Assembly: GCA_021604105.1 (NCBI GenBank)
Contig: BQIW01000002.1
Coordinates: 1-64,000, forward strand
Reading direction: 5' to 3'
Length of the DNA: 64,000 bases
From: Nitrospirales bacterium
Lineage (GTDB): Bacteria; Nitrospirota; Nitrospiria; Nitrospirales; UBA8639
This document shows positions 24,885 to 32,408 of the stretch, in pieces. The notes beneath the pieces were generated by a model that was given only the letters and a program-made list of their open reading frames with translations, did not search any database and had not been told where the DNA came from. Within the stretch, counting starts at the first letter, position 1; every line of letters begins with the position of its first letter. The position numbers and the translations under genes are program-made.

Positions 24885-24903
24885 ATTGCAATTTAATTGC
24901 AAT
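24885..24903. promoter_or_regulatory. Putative Fur/Zur-type operator, receptor-operon copy
   Basis: ATTGCAATTTAATTGCAAT contains TTGCAATT-T-AATTGCAA, a perfect palindrome with 8-bp arms. It has the same TTGCAA-N5-TTGCAA design as the site before the Fur-family gene (17 of 19 bases identical). It lies 60 bp upstream of the His-rich gene, where RNA polymerase would bind. Confidence 0.65.
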
Positions 24904-25152
24904 AAAGACTTTCCGGCCAAACGGCAAACAAAGCCTTCCCTTCCAGAAAACGCCTCTAATGAAACTCCGGACAACGGTAATAATATTGATAAAATTCACA
25001 CACCACTCATCAAGAAAAACCGACCCCATTTCCAAAGTTCAAATCATTTTTTAAGGTCTTCAAGACCTGATCCACACCAACCGAAAAGCCTACTGAGGCC
25101 CATCCTAAGGATACAACTGTGAAATCCGCTCTGTGGTCAAGGATTTAAGCCA
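24904..25152. other. Divergent promoter region between metal operon and protease gene
   Basis: AT-rich DNA with no gene. It carries the promoter of the His-rich gene on one side and that of the aspartic-protease gene on the other. Confidence 0.35.
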
Positions 25153-25701
25153 TTGGGAACTGCCAATAAACTTTTTATTACCTGTATGGTATTAGCGATT
25201 GGTACCGTGGTGGGCGTGCATGCTTTTCTCAGTCAATTATCTTTAGACCAATCGCTTCTTCCCACTCGTTCGCATCCTCCCAAATCAGCCCAAGTGACTG
25301 CTGGCAGCGAAGATTCTGTAATTTCCCTTGAACATTTAGGAGGTGTTTGGGTGGCCCGGGTGGAGTTGAATGATTTCCATGAAGCCAGACTCATAGTTGA
25401 TACAGGTGCAACCTATACAACAATTTCAGAAGATTTGGCATTTGATGCGGGGATTCGGTCAGATACGGCCAATTCGCCGATTAACCTGCATACTGTAGGG
25501 GGAAGGATTCAAGCCGAGCTAGGCGTCGCACGAAGAATCCGTGTGGGTAATACAGACAGAGATGATGTCCGAGTAGTCATACATACCATACCGAACCTCC
25601 CCGATGGGATCGACGGCCTACTCGGCCTCAGCTTCTTTGATCGCTTCCTGGTTCGTCTGGACCACTCCAACCAACAATTATATCTCACGCCAAGGTCTTA
25701 A
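25153..25701 (+). CDS. Retropepsin-like aspartic protease, membrane-anchored
   Basis: 182 residues. A hydrophobic N-terminus (LFITCMVLAIGTVVGVHAF) is a likely anchor. The protease core has LIVDTGATYTTIS (about 93-105) with the catalytic Asp-Thr-Gly, and DGLLGLSFFDRFLVRLD near the C-terminus, the second hallmark of clan AA single-domain bacterial proteases, which work as dimers. Start is TTG 25153 with AAGGA just upstream; no ATG precedes the membrane segment. Substrates are unknown. Confidence 0.85.
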   Translation: MGTANKLFITCMVLAIGTVVGVHAFLSQLSLDQSLLPTRSHPPKSAQVTAGSEDSVISLEHLGGVWVARVELNDFHEARLIVDTGATYTTISEDLAFDAGIRSDTANSPINLHTVGGRIQAELGVARRIRVGNTDRDDVRVVIHTIPNLPDGIDGLLGLSFFDRFLVRLDHSNQQLYLTPRS

Positions 25702-25717
25702 ACTCCGGAATCTCTTC

Positions 25718-25739
25718 CAGCCCTGCCTGGCTGTTTTTT
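25718..25739 (+). terminator. Rho-independent terminator
   Basis: CAGCC (25718-25722), a six-base loop, GGCTG (25729-25733), then six T (25734-25739), 16 bases after the protease stop codon. Textbook hairpin plus T-tract for the upstream gene. Confidence 0.75.
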
Positions 25740-25936
25740 GGTTATTGATCTTGAGCTAGATCCCATTTTCCATCCCTTAATTTGCAGGTTGAGGGACGGG
25801 CACAACCTTTTCTCCGGTCCTTCCTAAACAGACAAAAAATCTCCGACCTTAGTAGGATAGAGAGAATCAGTCCTTGACAGCTCTCGAAGGCAGTATGGTA
25901 ATACTACCTTTCCCCTAAACAGACAGGACTTAACCT

Positions 25937-26380
25937 ATGCGATTCTTCATTTATGCAGACAATTTGAATCCCACGCAGCTCAAACGACGTGCTCCCGAAG
26001 CACAATTTTTATTTCAGGCATATGTACCAGACCACACCATCAAATTTGGGCGATGGTCCAACCAATGGCGCTGTGGATTAGCCACCATTGCCCCTTCTGC
26101 TGGTGAGCGGGTGTGGGGCGGAGTTTTTGAGCTCACTCAGGAGGACGTCCAAGAAATGGACAAGTTCGAGGGTGATCTTCCAGAAGGAGCATTTCGCCAT
26201 GTTGAAGTCCATGTGTTCACCAAGGATGAAGAAAAAGAGTTCGTAAGCACGCACGTAGCCCAAAGCATTGGAAAGTTTAAAGCCAAAGATCATTATTTAG
26301 ATTGGATTCTTGCGGGAGTTAAACATTGGAAACTACCGGAAGAATGCGTAGACATGTGGAATTTGTTTCGCTCGCAATGA
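25937..26380 (+). CDS. Gamma-glutamylcyclotransferase-like (GGCT/AIG2 fold) protein
   Basis: 147 residues. The N-terminal FIYADNLNPTQLKRRAPEA is the substrate-phosphate-type loop of the fold (Y-x-x-L). RWSNQWRCGLATIAPSAGERVWGGVFEL is followed by EMDKFEGD, which places a Glu where the family's catalytic acid lies. Members cyclise gamma-glutamyl dipeptides or act on related amides. Substrate not predictable. Confidence 0.75.
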   Translation: MRFFIYADNLNPTQLKRRAPEAQFLFQAYVPDHTIKFGRWSNQWRCGLATIAPSAGERVWGGVFELTQEDVQEMDKFEGDLPEGAFRHVEVHVFTKDEEKEFVSTHVAQSIGKFKAKDHYLDWILAGVKHWKLPEECVDMWNLFRSQ

Positions 26381-26445
26381 GCCTTTTGTTCTTTTTTTCG
26401 ATTAATTGTATCTCTCTTTTACCTATTCGTTAAGAAGGAGCATCT

Positions 26446-26772
26446 ATGCCAAAACCGAAGTATCACATTCTGGTGTGCACGAATTCCCGCCCTCCTGGAC
26501 ATCCCAAGCCTTCTTGTGGAGCTGCGGGTGCGCAAAATTTATTGATGGCACTTAATATGGGCTTGATTGAACGTGGCGTTCAACCTGGCGAGGTATTAGT
26601 CACTGGGACAACATGTCTCGGGCCTTGCGAAAGTGGCCCTAACGTTGTCGTCTATCCAACAGGAACCTGGTACTCTCAGGTCAAAGACTCCGATGTGGCG
26701 GTAATATTGGATGAGCATATAAAAAAGGGAGAGCCTGCTGCCCAGCTCAAACCGGACTCCGTCTGGTCTTAA
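26446..26772 (+). CDS. Thioredoxin-like [2Fe-2S] ferredoxin
   Basis: 108 residues. Four Cys line up as in Aquifex-type 2Fe-2S ferredoxins: Cys11 (LVCTNSRPPG), Cys24 (KPSCGAAG), and the pair TTCLGPCESGP at about 57 and 61. It should shuttle electrons in the cytosol. AGAAGGAG precedes ATG 26446. The MoaB gene follows in 28 bp on the same strand, so the two may be co-transcribed. Confidence 0.88.
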   Translation: MPKPKYHILVCTNSRPPGHPKPSCGAAGAQNLLMALNMGLIERGVQPGEVLVTGTTCLGPCESGPNVVVYPTGTWYSQVKDSDVAVILDEHIKKGEPAAQLKPDSVWS

Positions 26773-26799
26773 TTTTCAGGTTTGCCCCATAGGCTAAGC

Positions 26800-27357
26800 A
26801 TGGATGAACCCCAACATCATGAAGGACATGGATCACATTCCGACCACTCTCAACCGTCTCATCTCACACACAAAACACAGGTGCCATCCTCCTTGGTCTG
26901 CATGGTGCTCACATGTAGTGATACCAGGACGCCAGACTCCGATACCAGTGGAAAGTTAATCTGCCATCTTTTAAAAGAACAGGGGCACTCCATCTCAGAG
27001 TACCGAATAATTAGAGATGAACCGGCCGAAATCAAAGCCATCCTCCTCCAAGCCAGAGGTCAGGAAGCGCTTCAGGTTATCATAATCAATGGCGGGACAG
27101 GTATTTCCCGGCGGGACTCCACGTTTGAAGCTGTTGATGGCTTATTGGAAAAACGGCTTGATGGATTTGGAGAGCTTTTCCGGTATTTGAGCTATCAAGA
27201 TATCGGATCGCCCGCCATGTTAAGTCGAGCCACTGCAGGCACCTATGGAAAACTGGTGATTTTTTCTATTCCGGGTTCCCAGGGGGCTGTCCGTCTTGCC
27301 ATGGAGAAGCTTATTCTATCTGAAATAGGGCACATAGCTGGAGAATTGACCAAATAG
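26800..27357 (+). CDS. moaB: MoaB/MogA family molybdenum cofactor protein
   Basis: About 185 residues from ATG 26800 (TTG 26782 is an alternative). After a His-rich leader (HHEGHGSHSDHSQPSH) comes the MPT-binding fold: LTCSDTRTPDSDTSG, IIINGGTGISRRDSTFEAV (the GGTG loop that binds molybdopterin or its adenylate), and FSIPGSQGAVRLAMEKL. The family adenylylates molybdopterin. The His-rich leader is unusual and could bind metal. Follows the ferredoxin gene. Confidence 0.88.
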   Translation: MDEPQHHEGHGSHSDHSQPSHLTHKTQVPSSLVCMVLTCSDTRTPDSDTSGKLICHLLKEQGHSISEYRIIRDEPAEIKAILLQARGQEALQVIIINGGTGISRRDSTFEAVDGLLEKRLDGFGELFRYLSYQDIGSPAMLSRATAGTYGKLVIFSIPGSQGAVRLAMEKLILSEIGHIAGELTK

Positions 27358-27441
27358 GCACCTTCAGACAATCACCCTTCCATTCCCATTCAGACAACCT
27401 TCCCTTAAGCATGTAGAGTAGCCGAGAAACAATTTTATAGG

Positions 27442-28374
27442 CTAATAGACCATCTTTCCTTCCGCTACCATTACCACCTGGCCTCCCACTTTAATTTCTT
27501 TAATCACATCATCATCAGAAAAAATCTGCACCAAAATACGGGACGGCCGGTCAATTTCATACCCCTGCTCCATAACCACTTCAGTAGTCGGACCAACTTC
27601 TACGACTCCATTCTTGACTAAATAGGCACCAAGGGCGCCACTTGCGCTGCCTGTTGCAGGGTCCTCCGAAATACCAATGGGATCGGCAAACATTCTCGTG
27701 TGAACAGTGGCGCTTTCCTCCACTGTCATCGTTGTAAAGATCATAATTCCATTAGCCCCAAATCGAGCACAAATCTCTAAAACTTCAGAATGATCAACCT
27801 CCATGGATTTTGCGGCTGTCAGGCTCCGAATGGGCACAATTAGGACCGGCAATCCTGTCGAGACCAATTCAACCGGGAAAAGAGTATCGGCAATGAGCGA
27901 TCTATGAATCCCCAAAGCCTTGGCAATATCATAAATGGCTTCCGCCTGTGTGATGACATCTATAAATTGCGGAAAGGGTTGCGACATAATGACCTGTTCA
28001 ATTTGTCCCTTCAGGACAATAAGGTCAAGCGGATACAAGCCTAAAGTACATTCATAAAAAACCTTCGTCACGGGCTCCTGCAAGGTCAGATGCTTTAGTG
28101 TTCCAAGCACATAAAATGTGCCCAGAATAGGATGGCCCGCAAACGGAATTTCATGGAGAGGGGTAAAGATTCTTACTTTGGCGGCAGCCTTGGAATCGGT
28201 AGGCGGGAGGACAAAAACCGTTTCAGACAAATTCATTTCACGGGCAATTTGTTGAAACTCCCGTTCGCTAAGCTCCCCTGCGGACGGAAACACCGCCAAA
28301 GGATTTCCTCCAAAAGGCTCACTTGTAAAGACATCAACCTGATAAAATTGAAGCCAGTTTTTAGAAGAGTCCAT
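27442..28374 (-). CDS. PhzF-family isomerase/epimerase
   Basis: 310 residues, a diaminopimelate-epimerase-like double barrel. Seen: QFYQVDVFTSEPFGGNPLAV at the N-terminus, EMNLSETVFVLPP with the catalytic-type Glu, FTPLHEIPFAGHPILGTFYV, and EDPATGSASGALGAYL (second half-site). PhzF itself isomerises a phenazine precursor, but no other phenazine genes are present, so the substrate is unknown. ATG 28374 is chosen over a TTG two codons earlier. Confidence 0.88.
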   Translation of the reverse strand: MDSSKNWLQFYQVDVFTSEPFGGNPLAVFPSAGELSEREFQQIAREMNLSETVFVLPPTDSKAAAKVRIFTPLHEIPFAGHPILGTFYVLGTLKHLTLQEPVTKVFYECTLGLYPLDLIVLKGQIEQVIMSQPFPQFIDVITQAEAIYDIAKALGIHRSLIADTLFPVELVSTGLPVLIVPIRSLTAAKSMEVDHSEVLEICARFGANGIMIFTTMTVEESATVHTRMFADPIGISEDPATGSASGALGAYLVKNGVVEVGPTTEVVMEQGYEIDRPSRILVQIFSDDDVIKEIKVGGQVVMVAEGKMVY

Positions 28375-28469
28375 AATCAACGTGAAAGCATTTCAAGAAG
28401 GATTAGAATCAGGTTATACGAATTTCAAAAATACAAAATGTATATGGACTTACATCACATAGGGAAATT

Positions 28470-28682
28470 TTACTGGCCTCCTGTAATCATGCATTCCTCA
28501 TAAGCTCTTTGCCAGCCAGGAACTCCTCTCCCTCCCATTCTCGCATCAGTTATCTTTTCACACATTAAGGAATCGTTTTCTTTTTTTTGTTGACTGAATG
28601 CCTTCTGGCTTTCCAAATTTCCGGAACACCCTATGGCCCCCACTAACAACAAAAAAAAGAACAATCCTCTTACTGTTTTCAT
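28470..28682 (-). CDS. Small lipoprotein
   Basis: 70 residues: signal peptide LFFFLLLVGAIGC with a lipobox Cys, then a charged, Gln-rich mature part with CEKITDARMGG and a second Cys pair spacing (C-E-K ... E-E-C). No family recognised. It lies about 95 bp upstream of the PhzF gene in the same direction. Confidence 0.55.
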   Translation of the reverse strand: MKTVRGLFFFLLLVGAIGCSGNLESQKAFSQQKKENDSLMCEKITDARMGGRGVPGWQRAYEECMITGGQ

Positions 28683-28769
28683 CAGCATAACCCCAAAATC
28701 CTTGATTGGTTCGGTAGTTCTGGAGTACTAATTTTTCCATCAACTCTTTTTATGAAATATTCCACCAGC

Positions 28770-30008
28770 CTACGCTATTAATGAAGTCGCTTCAAAAGAA
28801 CGTGCCAAGGGATTACGCACATAGTCCTCCACATAGTTTTGAAGTGACCCATTTCGATACAATCGATTATTGGCAAACTTCGTGCTGATTTTTGGCAGGA
28901 TTCTCACCTTCACTCCGGTCTTATTTACAAAGTCGTCAACATGAACCCCGGCAATATCGCGATTCGGACCTCGTCCGGACTCCACAATACATTGAGGGAC
29001 ATAAATATACTTCTCTTTGGTCAGACGTTTGGCAATGTCATTCAACGTCAACAGGACCGTACAATCAGAATCCCCTCCAAGGGTGGCATTCGGCACATGG
29101 AGAAACCTTGCTCGATTTTTCCTGAACATAGACAATATCCGATACACACTGCCTGCCATGACAATCGAATCCCGTTTTTCTAATTCTAAAGAATCAAATA
29201 GACTAAGAATTCGCTTTCGGTTCAAAAAAGCCGTCACATAAGCTTCCGTATGAATCGTCGTAAGATTTGGAAGGCCGGCATCGTATATCCTTTCCGCCTC
29301 AACAGCAAGATAGTTTCGACCTTGCCTCATCACACGACTTGTTGCCTCTTGAATTCCACCCACCGGCGTCAAACATCCCATCCACAGGACACAACGAGAA
29401 TTGATATTGGAAATCGTTTTCGCATCTGTAGACATCGTGTTTTCATCAAAGGCATAAAAATTTGCAGAGGAAACTGCAGGGCCATCCAAGACTTTCATCA
29501 GATGTTTAACAGAGGGAGCATGCGGCATCAGTTTTTGTCGATACTCCCCAAGGGTAATGACGGATAACTCAAAATTTATTCTCCCGGGATATTGCTCCAC
29601 CAACCGATGAATCTTCGGTACATGGACAAAACCAACCGTGAAAAATTGAATATTTTTATCAGTAAATTTCAAAAAATCTTCGATCCATTCCATGGCTTTT
29701 GGATGAAGAAACAAATCGGTCCATTCCATGTATTCATTACCACCCAAACACCAGAACTGAAGAGGATCTGTTGGCTTGGAATTTATATAATTCAACATGA
29801 ATTGCCAGTCTTCCTGGGAGGTTTTTGGTGGGTCCAGGGTTTCCCGATAGGAATGGTCTAATTCATAACAAAATGCACATTTGACCGGACATTCTTTCCC
29901 TAAACTCAACGGAATTTTGCCTCCATCTATTTCCCGCTTCAATACTTCGCGGTAATCCTGGCTGGCAAATAACTTGGGAGGTTCTAAGATATGGAGTTCA
30001 CGCAGCAT
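28770..30008 (-). CDS. Radical SAM protein of unknown function
   Basis: 412 residues from ATG 30008, set by AGGAAG upstream. The cluster motif is KECPVKCAFCYELDHSY near residue 40, a canonical CX3CX2C that binds the 4Fe-4S/SAM centre. After the partial TIM barrel there is a ~150-residue C-terminal region with C-W-M-G-C and VPQCIVESGRGPNRDIAG segments, whose Cys might hold an auxiliary cluster. It is followed (in map order) by two B12-binding radical SAM genes on the same strand; a 96-residue J-like gene on the other strand interrupts. A joint pathway is possible but unproven. Confidence 0.8.
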   Translation of the reverse strand: MLRELHILEPPKLFASQDYREVLKREIDGGKIPLSLGKECPVKCAFCYELDHSYRETLDPPKTSQEDWQFMLNYINSKPTDPLQFWCLGGNEYMEWTDLFLHPKAMEWIEDFLKFTDKNIQFFTVGFVHVPKIHRLVEQYPGRINFELSVITLGEYRQKLMPHAPSVKHLMKVLDGPAVSSANFYAFDENTMSTDAKTISNINSRCVLWMGCLTPVGGIQEATSRVMRQGRNYLAVEAERIYDAGLPNLTTIHTEAYVTAFLNRKRILSLFDSLELEKRDSIVMAGSVYRILSMFRKNRARFLHVPNATLGGDSDCTVLLTLNDIAKRLTKEKYIYVPQCIVESGRGPNRDIAGVHVDDFVNKTGVKVRILPKISTKFANNRLYRNGSLQNYVEDYVRNPLARSFEATSLIA

Positions 30009-30143
30009 CGTCAAAACTTCCTAAAGAAAAGACCTGTTGTAGGTTAGTCTGAAATCCAATTGACAGTATCACCGCTCTTTTGAAACACTTGGGAAATCCA
30101 ATCAGGCTGGTGAACATCATAAAACTTTCTTAATGGAAAATTC

Positions 30144-30434
30144 ATGATTTCCTCAAGCGACCCAAACTCAATGACCGTAGAACACGCACTACTGCTGCTG
30201 AATCTTACAGAGCCATTTTCGCCTGATGCCTTACAGCAACGATATGAGGAAGCCAGGCGAGTCTGGTATCCGTCACGTTACGCAGGCCTCACCAATAACC
30301 CAGCTAAGTATATGGAAATGTACAAAAAGGGAGAGGCCAAAACTAAAGAAGTTCATGCAGCCTATCAAATTCTATCCAATCACCTACTGAATAGCCGTTC
30401 CTCTTCACCACAAGATGATCATGGAGCAACATGA
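30144..30434 (+). CDS. J-domain-like small protein lacking the HPD motif
   Basis: 96 residues. Helical pattern of a J domain is visible: LLLNLTEPFSPDALQQRYEE, then VWYPSRYAGLTNNPAKYMEM, then KTKEVHAAYQILSNHLL. Where a DnaJ partner would have HPD there is PSR, so it should not stimulate DnaK. It may be a structural mimic or bind a client. It lies between the radical SAM genes, with its 3' end overlapping the tail of the larger one by 16 bp. Confidence 0.55.
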   Translation: MISSSDPNSMTVEHALLLLNLTEPFSPDALQQRYEEARRVWYPSRYAGLTNNPAKYMEMYKKGEAKTKEVHAAYQILSNHLLNSRSSSPQDDHGAT

Positions 30435-32389
30435 CTGACCACACGGGACATTCCGGGCTCACCTTTTGAATTATTTTCGGAAGGCGCATTAGATACAGGC
30501 CAGGTAATGAGACCTTGAACTCCATCAGTTCGTGGTTCATCCTGCCCGGCTTTCATCGCATAGATTTGGGGCAGGTAATTCGTGCCAAATTTAGAAATAT
30601 AGAGGAATACATGTTCGCGAGCATTCACTCTCACAGCCCATGGCTCAAAATCCTTCTGATAAAACTCCTCTGCCAATTGCATCGCCTCTAAACAAGTGAT
30701 TCCACCTGGTTCTTTCAGTGTGTAATAGTAATCAAGAGGCATATCATACTCTTCCTGCTTATGAATAGTGATACCAAATTTATCAGGATTCCGAACCATT
30801 GGTGTATGTCGGTAGGCTACAAAATAAAATAATTCCACCGAATGAATATACCGCTTATTTTCCAGGAGAAATTCCCGTGTCTCCTCCGCTTCATCCCGTG
30901 TTTCGCCAGGAAATCCATAGAAAGCCATCACATGATTCCAGATCCCGGCTTTGGCGGCTTCCCGTAAATTATTTTCAATCACCGCTTTCTTTGCATGCTT
31001 ATCCATCAGCTCCAGTACACGCTCATTGGCTGATTCCATCCCATAATACAGCGTGCAACAGCCCGCTTGAACGGCTTGTTTCCATATTTCAGGATCCTGC
31101 AATGATTCTTCAAACCTGATTAAGGTCGTCCATTTTATTCCCACCTGTTCCTCAATCAACAATTGCGAAACCTTTTTTAATAACGCGGGAGGATAGGATT
31201 CATCTGAAAATAAAAAGTGTTCTGCCTGGTATTTCTCCTTCAAGGCTTTGATTTCCCGGACTACATCATGAGCGGGTTTTCCACGGTACTGATCAAAATA
31301 TCCCTGTCCATGATCACAAAAGGTACATCGTCCCCAGTAACATCCTCGAGTGGCCAAATAGGGTAAAATCCGAACCGGGACAAAGTAGGCATCCAAGGGT
31401 AACCCCTCAAAATCCGGAAGAGGCAAGGCCGTCGTCTTTTCGGTATATATTTCATCATTTACACGAATCTCCCCATCTTGATGCCACATCAAGTTAGGGA
31501 CCTTGTCCCAGTCTCGTTCTCCCGCTAGGGCCTCCAGCAACCACACCAACGCATGTTCGCCTTCATACAAAATTGCCGAATCAAAAACCTGGGTGAAAAA
31601 TTGCTTCCGTTTGGGGAGATCATCTTTTAACCGGGTAATCACGTTGCCACCCACGGTCACATGAATATCAGGAAATTCCTCTTTAATCATTTTACAAAAG
31701 GTCATGCCCGCCAAAAGTTGCATTTGGGTTCCGACAGAAACTCCTATCACTTCAGGTTGTTCCTTCTGAATAGCAGGAAGCACTAACTGACGGCACACAT
31801 CCCGATACACGTTGACAAGTTCGTCATCCAGGCATGCCAACACTTCATTCGACACTCCCGAGCGATATCCCAGATTACTTTCCATGGGATAAAATACGAG
31901 AGAAGCGGGGAAATAAGCGGCAGAAATAAATTGCATAACATCGCGAAATGTTTGTAAGGCCCATTCCAGTTTTCCCGCATCATAAAATGACTCGCCTCGC
32001 ACAATGGCTTTAGCTTCTACAGCTCGTTCAGCCAGTTCCATCACATCTATAGCATCTTGCGAATTCAAACACGCCAGTCGGTCTCGTTCCAAATCGGTTA
32101 ATTCATTTCGGGCTTTCCGTTCGTTCAAACCTCGCCGCTGCTGATCCATTCGAAGCTTTACCCAGATCAAATAGGTATCACTGAAAAACCAGTCGTACAT
32201 TTCAATGTTGACATCTTTCTGCACTACCTCATGGCCATAGGAGCGGAGTACGGCAGTCAGACTTGGCAGAGCAAGATATGGCGCGGTAGGAACCCATTCC
32301 GGAGGAAAGAGCAACATCGTTTTAAACGTCCGTCTGGATTTATCGATCGAACCACCACTACGCTCGATTTCAATTAAGGTATCAGACAT
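30419..32389 (-). CDS. B12-binding domain radical SAM protein, paralogue 1
   Basis: 656 residues. N-terminal cobalamin-binding Rossmann domain (about 20-290) starts LLFPPEWVPTAPYLALPS and contains VIGVSVGTQMQLLAG and VTVGGNVITRL. The radical SAM domain carries RGCYWGRCTFCDHG with Cys350, Cys355 and Cys358, a CX4CX2C spacing. Further barrel motifs: HFLFSDESYPPALLKK and MAFYGFPGETRDEAEET. Members methylate or rearrange unactivated carbons in natural-product, tRNA or lipid pathways; the substrate here is unknown. AGGAG precedes the ATG. The adjacent upstream gene is a paralogue, so the pair arose by tandem duplication. Confidence 0.85.
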   Translation of the reverse strand: MSDTLIEIERSGGSIDKSRRTFKTMLLFPPEWVPTAPYLALPSLTAVLRSYGHEVVQKDVNIEMYDWFFSDTYLIWVKLRMDQQRRGLNERKARNELTDLERDRLACLNSQDAIDVMELAERAVEAKAIVRGESFYDAGKLEWALQTFRDVMQFISAAYFPASLVFYPMESNLGYRSGVSNEVLACLDDELVNVYRDVCRQLVLPAIQKEQPEVIGVSVGTQMQLLAGMTFCKMIKEEFPDIHVTVGGNVITRLKDDLPKRKQFFTQVFDSAILYEGEHALVWLLEALAGERDWDKVPNLMWHQDGEIRVNDEIYTEKTTALPLPDFEGLPLDAYFVPVRILPYLATRGCYWGRCTFCDHGQGYFDQYRGKPAHDVVREIKALKEKYQAEHFLFSDESYPPALLKKVSQLLIEEQVGIKWTTLIRFEESLQDPEIWKQAVQAGCCTLYYGMESANERVLELMDKHAKKAVIENNLREAAKAGIWNHVMAFYGFPGETRDEAEETREFLLENKRYIHSVELFYFVAYRHTPMVRNPDKFGITIHKQEEYDMPLDYYYTLKEPGGITCLEAMQLAEEFYQKDFEPWAVRVNAREHVFLYISKFGTNYLPQIYAMKAGQDEPRTDGVQGLITWPVSNAPSENNSKGEPGMSRVVSHVAP

Positions 32390-32408
32390 AGGGTCAACGC
32401 TCCTGACA

